From Enterococcus raffinosus (lineage in GTDB: Bacteria; Bacillota; Bacilli; Lactobacillales; Enterococcaceae): DNA of 60,159 nt. Positions 27,309-35,759 of this stretch are shown here, in pieces (position 1 is the first letter of the stretch; each line of letters begins with the position of its first letter). The stretch covers positions 1-60,159 of the forward strand of contig NZ_JAHLOS010000029.1 in the NCBI RefSeq assembly GCF_018917525.1. The letters run 5' to 3'. The notes beneath the pieces are model-generated. The model did no database searches and was not told where the DNA came from. It saw only the letters and a program-made list of their open reading frames with translations. A program made the position numbers and the translations under genes.

Positions 27309-28202
27309 CTATTTCTCATTAGTAAACAACCGATGAAGCAGCTCGGCAAATTCTTCCATATAATAATTCGACCGCTCCTTCTTCCAAAACGCACAATAAT
27401 TTCGGATCAGCGGTTGTTTATTTTTCATTAACGGGATTCTTTTAACAGAGACTGCTGGATCAGGTAAGGTTCCGGCCACTTCAATCGGTAAAAAGCCACG
27501 ATTGCCAATGACCATCATCCGTCCTTCTTCTAAACTTTCCGCAAATAAGAATGTTCCATTAAAGCCCAGCGTATTACGATAAAAATCCTCTTCATATGCT
27601 TGTTGATCCGAGCCGGCAATCAAAATACAGGGAATATTTCTCAACTCCTGAATGTCGATCGACTCTTTTTTACTAAGCGAATTTCTGCCGGAGAGTTCGA
27701 TATACACATTCGGTTTGATCAATTGATAATTGACATAATCATCAGAAAAAGCCCGCCGTTGATCGCTCAATACAACATCTACTGTATTCTGCCGCAGCTC
27801 CTGATAAAGTTCTTCATGGGTGCCATTGACAATATTGATCGAAACTTCAGGATAGATTTCGGAAAACTCGGCAATCGCCTGATGCAGTTCTTGACCGCTA
27901 TATACGCGTAAATATCCTAAATTCAGCTGTGTATCCACGTCTTCACCGATGCGTTTGGTTTCATGTACAACCTCTTCGATGTCTCGCAGCAAACGCTTCG
28001 CCTCTCGATAAAAATACTCACCCGCCGGAGTCACAGTGAATTTTCGATGCTGTCGATGCAGCAATTCTACACCCAACTCCTCCTCCAAAGCCTGAATCTG
28101 CTGAGAGATTGCTGATTGTGAGACAAACGCCTCCTCCGCGGCTCCAGTAAAACTATTCTTTTCGATCACAGCTACTAGATAACTCATTTGCTTAATGAGC
28201 AT
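27309..28202 (-). CDS. LysR-family transcriptional regulator
   Basis: The 297-residue protein has the LysR winged helix at residues 3-60 (FTGAAEEAFVSQSAISQQIQALEEELG) and a periplasmic-binding-like effector domain from about 90. GGTGGTG precedes the ATG. It lies upstream of, and on the same strand as, the CMD/SDR/NmrA/ADH operon, separated by its own terminator. Shared AAGT/ACTT palindromes before both units suggest it controls both. The effector is unknown; the associated oxidoreductases suggest an electrophile or quinone signal. Confidence 0.9.
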   Translation of the reverse strand: MLIKQMSYLVAVIEKNSFTGAAEEAFVSQSAISQQIQALEEELGVELLHRQHRKFTVTPAGEYFYREAKRLLRDIEEVVHETKRIGEDVDTQLNLGYLRVYSGQELHQAIAEFSEIYPEVSINIVNGTHEELYQELRQNTVDVVLSDQRRAFSDDYVNYQLIKPNVYIELSGRNSLSKKESIDIQELRNIPCILIAGSDQQAYEEDFYRNTLGFNGTFLFAESLEEGRMMVIGNRGFLPIEVAGTLPDPAVSVKRIPLMKNKQPLIRNYCAFWKKERSNYYMEEFAELLHRLFTNEK

Positions 28203-28222
28203 TTTTTATCACCACCATTTGT

Positions 28223-28241
28223 TTAAGTAAAACAAACTTAT
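28223..28241. promoter_or_regulatory. Palindrome upstream of the LysR gene
   Basis: TTAAGT-N7-ACTTAT lies 20 bases before the LysR start codon and shares its half-sites with 27244-27258, as expected for autoregulation. Confidence 0.45.
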
Positions 28242-28283
28242 GAAATACTTGCAACGATTCAGGGTAGACATATCTATATTTTC

Positions 28284-28475
28284 TTAATAATGAAGAAAAT
28301 CAACTTGGCTTTTATAGTATTGGTGAAATCTTTTTCTGTTAACTTTCGGAAATTTCAATAGTTCATCTAGCGTTAAATCAATCTGGAGCCCCTCATTCAT
28401 CAGCTTCTTCATTCCCCGCATTAATTGCTGATTCAAATTATCCTTCGCTATCTTTTCTGTCAATCTCACTCTCAT
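28284..28475 (-). CDS. Small TetR-HTH-like protein (63 aa)
   Basis: The 63-residue basic protein ends in IDLTLDELLKFPKVNRKRFHQYYKSQVDFLHY (two pieces: helix-turn-helix at about 33-50, FHQYYKSQVDFL after it), which resembles the DNA-binding part of TetR regulators, where a YxxYFxSKxxL pattern follows the recognition helix. There is no ligand-binding domain. AGAGGTGG upstream of the ATG favours real translation. It may be a truncated TetR gene or a small binding protein. It sits alone between the LysR gene and another small open frame. Confidence 0.45.
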   Translation of the reverse strand: MRVRLTEKIAKDNLNQQLMRGMKKLMNEGLQIDLTLDELLKFPKVNRKRFHQYYKSQVDFLHY

Positions 28476-28514
28476 ATTTTAACCACCTCTATTTTTCCGC
28501 TGATAACTCTAATA

Positions 28515-28724
28515 TCAGAGCAATTTGGGAAGATTTCTCAAAGTTTTTCTTTTAGAAAGACGATAACCGTCACTAACAACCACTGTGAAATCACCTTTTG
28601 CCTTTATAACTAGCTTCATTAATTTGAAGATATGTTCTTGTTGAAGGTTGTCATTAATGATCAAATTCCCCCTGATCACTCCGATTGAGTCCTTTATCTT
28701 CTTAATAAACGATTTTTTTGTTGT
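28515..28724 (-). other. Open frame of about 69 codons without ATG, possible remnant
   Basis: An uninterrupted frame encodes a plausible basic protein (GNLIINDNLQQEHIFKLM, then VIKAKGDFTVVVSDGYRLS). A GTG near 28676 has AAAGGA ten bases upstream and would give about 54 residues. It precedes the 63-residue gene on the same strand; both may be pieces of one decayed regulator locus. The rest of 28476-28799 holds nothing I recognise. Confidence 0.25.
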
Positions 28725-28799
28725 TTAGTAGGATTCGGAAGGATGCGTCGTGTATCAAACAACCTTTTCAAAAGAAAAGATTCAAATCAAAACATTGAT

Positions 28800-29681
28800 T
28801 TAAAAATCATCATCTCCCTTTCTATTCCAAATCAAGCCTCTTTCCAACATCCCCCCAAACCTCTTCCGAAACTGCTTCGGGCTGCAGCCATATTTCTTTT
28901 TAAACCTTGCGATGAAATAGCTCAAATTATTAAATCCCACAGCAAAACAGATTTCAGAGATCGTCTCCTCGGTTTGTAAAAGCCGTTCCTTCGCCTTCAA
29001 CAATCGATAATCAATCGTATAGTTCATGGGCGATTGACTGGTGTAGGCCTTAAACAAACTCGTGCACTTATTTTTATTTATGGGAATCACTTGAGCGATC
29101 GCCGCCACTGTAAGATCCTGTTGAAAATTTTGATGGACAAATTTCAGCAGCTGATAAATATCCTGATCCTCCTTCTTTTCTGAGGAAGCAGGAGAATTGC
29201 CGATCTCGTTTAGACAGCTGAGAATCAGTTCATAGATTTTTAGAAAGTTATAGGTTTGTGGTTCTTCCATGATTTCCTTCAAAATTACCTGCTGATGAGG
29301 CGCAAGTGTCAAAAGCCAACTGACAAAATTCTGATTGTCTTGAAAAGGCTTGATGGTTGATTGATACAATTGTTCATTCAGAAAATGGGGCGAAAAATCA
29401 ATGCACACATATTCCGCCGTTTCAGTTAAGGGAATCGCGTGATGCAGCTTTCGTGAATTAATAATGATCCCACTCTTTTCATAGATCTGATACGTCTCTT
29501 TTCCAACAGACAGCTCCAAAGTTCCCGAAAGAACGAAGGTTAATTGAAACTCTTCGTGCCAGTGCCACATCAGCTCATCATTTCTAGTCCGGTCTAGAAT
29601 ACGATGATAGATCGCTATTGGAAAATCACCGATTCGATGTTCGGTCTGCTCCTGCTCAGCTTCATTGACTTCAAAATACAT
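28800..29681 (-). CDS. AraC-family transcriptional regulator
   Basis: The 293-residue protein has an N-terminal cupin-like effector domain (MWHWHEEFQLTFVLSG, about residues 40-55) and two C-terminal AraC helix-turn-helix units (LTVAAIAQVIPINKNKCTSLFKAY; ISEICFAVGFNNLSYFIARFKKKYG). I start at the second ATG (29681), since AAAGGAGG abuts the first ATG. It is divergent from the EamA transporter at 29799, with about 115 bases between them, so it probably controls that gene and itself. The effector is unknown. Confidence 0.88.
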   Translation of the reverse strand: MYFEVNEAEQEQTEHRIGDFPIAIYHRILDRTRNDELMWHWHEEFQLTFVLSGTLELSVGKETYQIYEKSGIIINSRKLHHAIPLTETAEYVCIDFSPHFLNEQLYQSTIKPFQDNQNFVSWLLTLAPHQQVILKEIMEEPQTYNFLKIYELILSCLNEIGNSPASSEKKEDQDIYQLLKFVHQNFQQDLTVAAIAQVIPINKNKCTSLFKAYTSQSPMNYTIDYRLLKAKERLLQTEETISEICFAVGFNNLSYFIARFKKKYGCSPKQFRKRFGGMLERGLIWNRKGDDDF

Positions 29682-29798
29682 TGCCATCCTCCTTTACACA
29701 ATAATGATAAAAATAATCTTTATTCTGATAGATACTCATGAAAACAACATTCTATAATACAGTATCACAACACTATTGGTAAGTTAAAGGAGAACTGT

Positions 29799-30689
29799 AT
29801 GAAATTAGCAGAAAAGAACACAGGCATCCTGTTTGCGGGACTGGCAGCCACACTATGGGCCATATCCGGAATTTCCGGACAAATTCTATTTAATGACTAT
29901 CAATTTTCCGCTGAATGGTTGGTTTCTACTCGGATGTTTATTGCGGGAATTCTTTTATTATCTGCTGCCAAACTTACGGGTTCGCGCTCAATCTTCGCGC
30001 CATTTCGAGAAAAAGGTGATTTCATAGCAATTCTGACTTTTTCCATTCTTGGTATGTATGCCGTTCAATATACCTATTTCAAGACGATCGAGCTAAGCAG
30101 TGCCTCCTTCGCTACGATTATTCAATATACAGGCCCATTTTTTATCATCATTTATGAAGCTATGAAAAACAAACGATTGCCTAATCGACAGACCCTGCTG
30201 CTGATGCTTATAACACTTATTGGTGTGTTCATGATCGTCGCTAACGGAAATATTGCTCAATTGACAGTCACTCCGGCCTCATTACTTTGGGGTGTCGGCT
30301 CGGCAATTTCTCTAGCTTTTTATTCCGTTCAGCCCCGTAATCTGCTAAAAAAATACGGCAGTCTCTTAGTCGTAGGCTGGGGCATGCTGCTGGGAAGTGT
30401 GCCCGCAAATCTGATCCAGCCATTTTTCCGCTATACCGGGGAACTTTCGCTTTTTTCGCTGCTCCATATTTTGATCGTAGTCATTTTAGGAACCGCTGTT
30501 TCTTATTTCATTTACCTGTCTAGCTTGAAGTATATCTCGTCATCACTGGCCAGCATTTTGACCGCCTTCGAACCCATCTTTGCGACTGTTCTATCCATCC
30601 CGATTTTTCATACATCATTGACAGTCATCGCAACGATTGGTTTTGTGATTGTTATTGGAACGATCTTGTTTTTACAGAAGGTATTATAA
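29799..30689 (+). CDS. EamA/DMT-superfamily transporter
   Basis: The 296-residue membrane protein has about ten hydrophobic segments and the internal repeat of the EamA (RhaT/YdcZ-like) drug/metabolite transporters; ISGISGQILF in segment 1 and SSSLASILTAFEPIFATVLS near the C-terminus are typical. It is likely a small-molecule exporter. AAAGGAG precedes the ATG. It is divergent from an AraC-family gene, the probable regulator, and is followed by a long perfect hairpin at 30720-30764. Confidence 0.88.
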   Translation: MKLAEKNTGILFAGLAATLWAISGISGQILFNDYQFSAEWLVSTRMFIAGILLLSAAKLTGSRSIFAPFREKGDFIAILTFSILGMYAVQYTYFKTIELSSASFATIIQYTGPFFIIIYEAMKNKRLPNRQTLLLMLITLIGVFMIVANGNIAQLTVTPASLLWGVGSAISLAFYSVQPRNLLKKYGSLLVVGWGMLLGSVPANLIQPFFRYTGELSLFSLLHILIVVILGTAVSYFIYLSSLKYISSSLASILTAFEPIFATVLSIPIFHTSLTVIATIGFVIVIGTILFLQKVL

Positions 30690-30719
30690 AAAGAATGGCG
30701 AGCCTTTCTAATCTAAAAA

Positions 30720-30764
30720 CATAGCAATGAGCCGTTGTTCGTCACGCAACGGCTCATTACTATG
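30720..30764 (+). terminator. Long hairpin after the EamA gene
   Basis: AATGAGCCGTTG and CAACGGCTCATT are perfect 12-bp arms with a 9-base loop, extended by CATAG/CTATG across one mismatch. No T-run follows, so it may be a transcript-stabilising or repeat-derived hairpin. Its right half recurs at 32024. Confidence 0.55.
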
Positions 30765-30771
30765 AATAAAC
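30734..30771 (+). repeat. Copy 1 of a 38-bp imperfect repeat
   Basis: It matches 32024-32061 at 33 of 38 positions by my alignment, including GTTGTTCGTCAC and TCATTACTATGA exact blocks. The two copies flank the YczE-like gene. Confidence 0.6.
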
Positions 30772-30889
30772 GTTTCTATAATAGTGGTTTGCTTCCGAGA
30801 GTGAAAACACCAAGTACCCTTTCATAACAAAAAAACATCTGGTTGTCTTATAAATCAATTCCCAAACCCAATCATAGGAGGCGACCCAA

Positions 30890-30934
30890 ATGTCGATTAC
30901 TAAGAATATCGTTCAAAGATACTTTGAACGATAG
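30890..30934 (+). CDS. Putative 14-codon peptide overlapping a hairpin
   Basis: TAGGAGG lies seven bases before an ATG that opens a 14-residue frame (MSITKNIVQRYFER). Its last eight or so codons form a perfect stem (12-bp arms, 3-base loop). This could be a leader peptide, a gene start left after a deletion, or chance. No plus-strand gene follows. Confidence 0.3.
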   Translation: MSITKNIVQRYFER

Positions 30935-30946
30935 ATTCATTTTTTA
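30907..30946. terminator. Perfect hairpin, terminator-like
   Basis: TATCGTTCAAAG and CTTTGAACGATA pair around ATA; GATTCA and six T follow on the plus strand. It may also end the YczE-like transcript on the minus strand, where the T content is weaker. Confidence 0.6.
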
Positions 30947-30953
30947 GCACGAT

Positions 30954-31601
30954 TTATTTTGTCGTAAAACGATCCACCCAAGGAATCAACGGATTATAAA
31001 GGGTCACTAATCTACCTGTAAAGAGTGCCGCAATGATCGTTCCTTCTCGAATCCCGACAAGTCCTTGAAAATAAAGCAGCGAGATCACTAGCGCTACTGC
31101 CACCATCGTTAAATCTGTATACATCTTTAATTTACCGAAGGGTTTCTTCGTACGCAAGGTCAGAGCGACCACCAGTCCTTCTCCCGGCATCAAAATCGAC
31201 CGCGAATTGACTTCAAAAAATACACCCAGAGACAACACTACCATTCCAAGCAATGTAAACGCCAATTGCTCCAAGTAATGCCCCATAAGTGCAGGCAAAC
31301 CCAAGTTAGTTAATACATCCACAAAGACATCGATCAACCCACCAAAGGCGATACCTGGTACGATTTGCAGGATAATAGGAAGATTCACCTCACGTAAGAT
31401 GGCCATTTGCAAGAAAATCATCAAGACCATGAAAATCATCGTCAAGTTTCCAATTGATAGTGGTGTGATATAACTCATCACATTGGGAATACTAGAAATT
31501 GGCGAGGTACCTAATTGGGCAAGCTTCGCTAATGCGATCCCGATTGACATCAAGCTAATTCCGACAAACAAAACCACCAAGGATTTTATTTTTGATAGCA
31601 T
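30954..31601 (-). CDS. YczE/YitT-like membrane protein
   Basis: The 215-residue protein has five or so membrane segments and resembles the YczE/YyaS family of Bacillota (LMSIGIALAKLAQLGTSPISSIPNV in two parts, at residues about 16-40; ILMPGEGLVVAL). The function is unknown; YczE is linked to lipopeptide production in Bacillus. I start at ATG 31601, where AAAGGAG lies upstream; the start at 31658 has none. Single-gene unit; the region upstream is non-coding and repeat-containing. Confidence 0.8.
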   Translation of the reverse strand: MLSKIKSLVVLFVGISLMSIGIALAKLAQLGTSPISSIPNVMSYITPLSIGNLTMIFMVLMIFLQMAILREVNLPIILQIVPGIAFGGLIDVFVDVLTNLGLPALMGHYLEQLAFTLLGMVVLSLGVFFEVNSRSILMPGEGLVVALTLRTKKPFGKLKMYTDLTMVAVALVISLLYFQGLVGIREGTIIAALFTGRLVTLYNPLIPWVDRFTTK

Positions 31602-32342
31602 AACAAGACTCCTTTCATAATAAAAACAGCCGCAATTTGCTTTTTTATGACTACTCAAACAATGTAGCCGTAGAAATAAACAAATCGCCGCCGCGTATTT
31701 TCGTGTTATGTATAAATACGTTCTTCTCTATACTAAGGAGGAATTCTCATTTTGTCAAAACAAAACATGCTTAGTAACTTTATCTTTTCGCTTTTTTTCT
31801 AAAAAAGAAACCGTATCTCCATCTAACACATTCTTCATTCATTTGAATATAAGCTGTTAAAAAATGAGCCGATACCTCCCCGACTTTATTGGCAAGCAAC
31901 GGACTGATCTTTGAAAACTAAAAATATGCGGCACACAGAACGCACCGCATACCAGACTAAGTTTTATTCGAATTTGTCTCCACCAACACGATTTAAGGAA
32001 GATATAAAAAAAGGCCATGGTTGGTTGTTCGTCACACACCAGTTCATTACTATGATTAAACTTCTTTTAAATACGACTACGACAAATTTTGGACATCTTT
32101 TTGGAGAAACTATTTTTCTTCTTAAAAAGTTTTCCCTCCCCATTCATCTTTTTCGTAATACTCCGCACTATTACCACCGTCAAACGGATCTACAAGCCTT
32201 GGAACTAACGTGATCGTCCCGTCATCAGAATATATTTTTGGTTTTCTTGAGGTTTTTCTCCATCCTCTGAAGGCAAAGTAACCATTAAAGAACTCACCTG
32301 TAACATTGATTTTGTAATAAGCATGGTGTCATCTCTTTTTCA
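31602..32342. other. Non-coding stretch with repeat copy and a micro-frame
   Basis: No ordinary gene is seen over 740 bases. A TTG frame of 16 codons (31752-31802, MSKQNMLSNFIFSLFF) follows a perfect AAGGAGG ten bases upstream, possibly the start of a deleted gene. The 38-bp repeat copy 2 lies at 32024-32061. The stretch leads into IS remnants and looks like decayed DNA. Confidence 0.5.
32024..32061 (+). repeat. Copy 2 of the 38-bp imperfect repeat
   Basis: It matches 30734-30771 at 33 of 38 positions, same orientation. The left arm of the hairpin present in copy 1 is missing here. Confidence 0.6.
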
Positions 32343-32891
32343 TTATTTTACCACGCTACGACGGCATGATTTCAGTATCTTTTTGCTACTCCTATAAAGG
32401 AGACTTACCCTTTTTTGTTCATGACAAAACAATCCAACCATCAAATTAAGATGATTGGATCTCATAATGATAGCACCTAAAACTACTTTATTTACGCACG
32501 AAAGAATTACACGCGACGTGGTCAGGAGGTCGGTCAACAGCTCTTGATAGCTAAGAGACTGATATTGACTACCTCTATCGGAATGAATGACCGTACCCAA
32601 TTCTCCTTTATAAATTTGTAATGGATGGATGACAATTTCTTTTTTTATGTTTGAATCTACCATGTAGCGACGTGGAATAAGAGTCGCCAAGTCAATGTGG
32701 GTGGATAAATAGAGGGGACCGTCATTACATGAAATGTAGGTAATATCCGTCACCCAAACAGCATCAATTTGGCTCTGTTCAAATTGTCGATTCAACAAAT
32801 TTTCTTTTACTATTTCTTCGATTGCCTTTGCCCTACCATAAGTAGATTTGCATCGATGAAATCCTTTTGCGCATAAATTCATTTCACGCAT
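32343..32891 (-). pseudogene. IS3-family transposase OrfB remnant
   Basis: The frame keeps part of an IS3-type DDE integrase core: AVWVTDITYIS (first Asp) and GTVIHSDRGSQYQSLSYQELL (second Asp), with TYGRAKAIEE before it. After TDL the frame shifts: the expected MSRKGNCWDNA and the catalytic Glu are replaced by unrelated residues, and the N-terminal half is missing. It cannot be active. Confidence 0.85.
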
Positions 32892-32941
32892 GAGAACAGC
32901 TATAACAGTTTATTGGTTTAGATTCCTCCATCGTAAAGCTG

Positions 32942-33109
32942 TTAAGCGATTCTTGGAGATCCGTATCGACGATATTCTGAAACCCATCGAGAAATTGTTG
33001 GGCGAGAGATGTTGTATTCTTCAGAAGATATTCTCTTGGTAGTTACTTTCTTCTCAAGAAGATCCTGTGAGTTCTTTAGTTCAAATTCACGATTATATGT
33101 TTTTCTCAA
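32942..33109 (-). pseudogene. IS3-family transposase OrfA remnant (IS150-like)
   Basis: A TTG start with GGAAGG upstream opens a 55-codon frame: LRKTYNREFELKNSQDLL, then ISRPTISRWVSEYRRYG, the helix-turn-helix of an OrfA. It stops early at TAA 32942. It differs from the OrfA at 33184, so two elements have left pieces here. Confidence 0.7.
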
Positions 33110-33183
33110 TAGAGTTCATTCCTTCCGATAATGTAACTGATAGTTGTTGGCAATGCAATAGAGCACCATTTCTATACGTTCTT

Positions 33184-33567
33184 CTAAATTGAATTTTTTT
33201 GACTCACCTTACTTCCACCGCTTTCTGATTTGAAGTCTCCATGAGTAGTATATCTTTTAATCCAGTCTAAAAGTTGTGTTCTACTTCTTAAGCCGTATCT
33301 TTTAGCGACTGAGCTTAAACTATCTCTCCCATTCAGATAATCAAGAACAGCTTCACGTTTCAATTCTTTGGAGTAGCACTTGTTCTTTCTTGTACCGACT
33401 AATCCAGTCGGACCCTCATTTTCATAAATGACGCACCAATTATTAATAGTCTCTATAGCAACGCCAGCTTCTTTAGCTACCTGACTTAGACCACTTTCTT
33501 TATTCAGATATTTTTCTACAAACATCACTTGGTTTTCAGCACTGAACTTCATTTTTCTTTTACCCAT
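33184..33567 (-). pseudogene. Truncated IS3/IS150-type OrfA (double HTH)
   Basis: The 127-residue product has two helix-turn-helix units (LSQVAKEAGVAIETINNWC, about 27-45; LSSVAKRYGLRSRTQLLDWIKRY, about 83-105) followed by SESGGSKVSQKN. Full-length relatives go on for another 50 or more residues with a leucine zipper, which is lost here. No matching OrfB follows in frame. A 16-bp inverted repeat lies just upstream. Confidence 0.75.
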
Positions 33568-33573
33568 AAGGAA

Positions 33574-33619
33574 TACCCCTAACTAGGACTTCATTATTTC
33601 TTTGTCCTAGTTAGGGGTA
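33574..33619. repeat. 16-bp perfect inverted repeat at the IS remnant end
   Basis: TACCCCTAACTAGGAC and its exact complement are separated by 14 bases, directly upstream of the OrfA start. It is probably the IS terminal repeat plus an inner copy acting as a terminator-like hairpin that blocks outside transcription. Confidence 0.7.
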
Positions 33620-33696
33620 GCATAGCAAGAGCAACGACGCTTCATAATAGCTATTTTTGATTCAAATTAGTTTACGCTTTGACGAAGACCGACAAA

Positions 33697-34674
33697 CTAT
33701 TTCTCCAATAAATGCTTCGGCTCACCACCCGCATTGACTTTAGCGATATCATCAACCACACTTTCACACATCATTTCATTACACTCATGGTTGTACGCCC
33801 CGATATGCGGCGTCAAAATGATTTTCTCTTGAGTCATAAATGGATGATCAGCTACTGGCGGTTCGTTTTCTAAAACGTCAGTGGCGTAGCTGCCAAATTC
33901 TCCAGCATCTAATGCCGCAAATAAATCTACTTCATTCACCAAAGCACCGCGAGCGGTGTTGACCAGAACCGCGCTGGCTTTCATTTTCTTAAATGCCGAC
34001 TGATCGAACATCCCTTTGTTCTCAGCCGTACAATTCATATGCAGGGAGATAACATCTGCTTGTTCCAACAACTCGTCAAAGTCCACTTTTTCTCCCCCAC
34101 GTTTTTCTGCTTCTTCTGCTGAAAGATAGGGGTCGTAACAGATGATCTTACAGTTAAATGCCTGCATAATCTCCGCAACTCGTGTGCCGATATTTCCAAA
34201 GCCGCAAATGCCGATCGTTTTTTTGTTCAAGCGGTGGCCCAAATAACGTCCACGATCTTTGGCCCATTCGCCTTGTTTTACTTTTTCAGCCGTGTAAGTG
34301 ACTAATTTCGCTGCCGACAAGATCAAAGACACGGCATATTCAGCAACATCGTCTCTTTCCATGTACGCTGGAATATTGGACACCATAATTCCGTTTTCTC
34401 TAGCCGCGATAACATCCACATTGTCATAGCCGATCCCAAAGCGAACGACTAATTGAAGTTTAGGCATTTTTTCGAAAAAGCTTCTAGGTAGTTTTGGTTC
34501 GGTCCCAATAATGATGAAAGAGAAATCCTTCAGCTCGGCTGCCAACTCTTCAGGAGAGATATCTACTGGAAATTTGAAGCGTTTTGTTTCACCGATTTGT
34601 TGATCTAATTGGGTAATGTATTCAGGATAATATTTCCCGAAACTATTCGCGTTTACGATCGCCGTTTTTTTCAT
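33697..34674 (-). CDS. D-isomer-specific 2-hydroxyacid dehydrogenase
   Basis: The 325-residue NAD-dependent dehydrogenase shows RFGIGYDNVD (substrate Arg), the Rossmann GFGNIGTRV around residue 155, VNTARGALVNE with the catalytic Arg, and the catalytic His in LTPHIGAYN. It reduces a 2-keto acid (or the reverse). It is the last gene of the mannose-type PTS/KDPG aldolase operon, 12 bases after the aldolase. It may therefore reduce the pyruvate-like aldolase product, or act on a sugar acid before cleavage; it stands where related D-glucosaminate operons have other enzymes. It ends 77 bases from the IS remnant's inverted repeat. Confidence 0.9.
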   Translation of the reverse strand: MKKTAIVNANSFGKYYPEYITQLDQQIGETKRFKFPVDISPEELAAELKDFSFIIIGTEPKLPRSFFEKMPKLQLVVRFGIGYDNVDVIAARENGIMVSNIPAYMERDDVAEYAVSLILSAAKLVTYTAEKVKQGEWAKDRGRYLGHRLNKKTIGICGFGNIGTRVAEIMQAFNCKIICYDPYLSAEEAEKRGGEKVDFDELLEQADVISLHMNCTAENKGMFDQSAFKKMKASAVLVNTARGALVNEVDLFAALDAGEFGSYATDVLENEPPVADHPFMTQEKIILTPHIGAYNHECNEMMCESVVDDIAKVNAGGEPKHLLEK

Positions 34675-34686
34675 TTGGTTCTCCTC

Positions 34687-35319
34687 TTACTTTCCTCGAA
34701 CTTCATTGGCTATAGCTGTCAATTTCTGGGCATTTTGAGCAATCTCTTCTGACGTACCTTTAGTTAAGAGTCCGCCAATACCAATGCAATCCACACCATT
34801 TTCAAACCATTCATGAAGATTTTCCAGCGTTGCCCCACCAGATGCTAAAATTGGCGTATGAGGCACAGGAACTTTTACTACCTTCGCTAAACTTGGACCA
34901 TAATAATTGGAAATCGGGAAGGCTTTGATAAATGAAGCGCCATTTTTCAGGGCCTCCATCATTTCTGTATAAGAAGTACAGCCTGGTGCGTAAGGAATTT
35001 GATACAAATTACACAGCTCCTGAACACCTTGATCATAAGTGGGGGCGATGACAAATTCCGCACCGTCCATGATTGCCAACCGGGCAGTGGTACTTTCTAA
35101 AACAGTGCCGGCACCGATCAAGATTTTATCACCGAATTTTTCTTTGATTGCTCGGATGACTTCCCCAGCGTTATTGTTGGTGTAGCTGATCTCCATAACA
35201 TCTACGCCACCATCCAAACACCCTTGCGCAACTTCGATCCCTCTTTCAATCGTTTCTACGCGGACAACGGCCATTATGCCTGTATTAAAAATTCGCATCG
35301 TGTTTTCTGCTTTTAACAT
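34687..35319 (-). CDS. KHG/KDPG aldolase family protein
   Basis: The 210-residue class I aldolase cleaves 2-keto-3-deoxy-6-phosphogluconate or a relative to pyruvate plus glyceraldehyde-3-phosphate. Seen are IMAVVRVETIE, VMEISYTNN (catalytic Glu region), GAGTVLES, PGCTSYTE, and the Schiff-base Lys in FIKAFPIS. It follows EIIA of the mannose-family PTS, 17 bases downstream, with AAAGGAG upstream. No KDG kinase lies in the operon, which fits a substrate already phosphorylated by the PTS, as in D-glucosaminate (DgaF) systems. Confidence 0.93.
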   Translation of the reverse strand: MLKAENTMRIFNTGIMAVVRVETIERGIEVAQGCLDGGVDVMEISYTNNNAGEVIRAIKEKFGDKILIGAGTVLESTTARLAIMDGAEFVIAPTYDQGVQELCNLYQIPYAPGCTSYTEMMEALKNGASFIKAFPISNYYGPSLAKVVKVPVPHTPILASGGATLENLHEWFENGVDCIGIGGLLTKGTSEEIAQNAQKLTAIANEVRGK

Positions 35320-35336
35320 TTTCCTATTCGCTCCTT

Positions 35337-35747
35337 TTAAATTTCTAGTGTCTGCCGAAGATTAACAATGGTATCAGCGGACATTTCCCCAATGTGATTC
35401 GTCAGTTCTGTTACATTCATAGAATCCTTTGAAGCCAACGCTTCCATCACCAGTGGCATGTTCACCCCGGCAAAGCATTCAATCTGATAGTCTTCCTTTA
35501 ACTCTTCAATCAAGAGAGCTACGACATTAAATGGTGTCCCAGCTAAAATATCAACAAAAATGAGGCATTCCTTCGTTCCAGATTGTACGACAGCTTCTTT
35601 GATCTCTTTTTCTAACATCTCTGGACTTTTTGTTGGAAACAACCCAATCGTGGATATCTGATCTACCTGATCACCGAAAAACATTGCGCCGCTTTCTTTA
35701 AAGGCATCCGCTAAAGGGCCATGAGTAACAATAATCAACTTAGTCAT
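35337..35747 (-). CDS. PTS mannose-family EIIA component (operon 1)
   Basis: The 136-residue cytosolic protein passes phosphate from HPr to EIIB. The phospho-acceptor is His9 in LIIVTHGPLAD, and FVDILAGTPFN is the usual second signature. It lies 12 bases after EIID. The order here (EIIB, EIIC, EIID, EIIA, aldolase, dehydrogenase) indicates a complete transporter with downstream catabolic enzymes. AAGGAG supports the start. Confidence 0.92.
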   Translation of the reverse strand: MTKLIIVTHGPLADAFKESGAMFFGDQVDQISTIGLFPTKSPEMLEKEIKEAVVQSGTKECLIFVDILAGTPFNVVALLIEELKEDYQIECFAGVNMPLVMEALASKDSMNVTELTNHIGEMSADTIVNLRQTLEI

Positions 35748-35759
35748 TTGTTTATCTCC

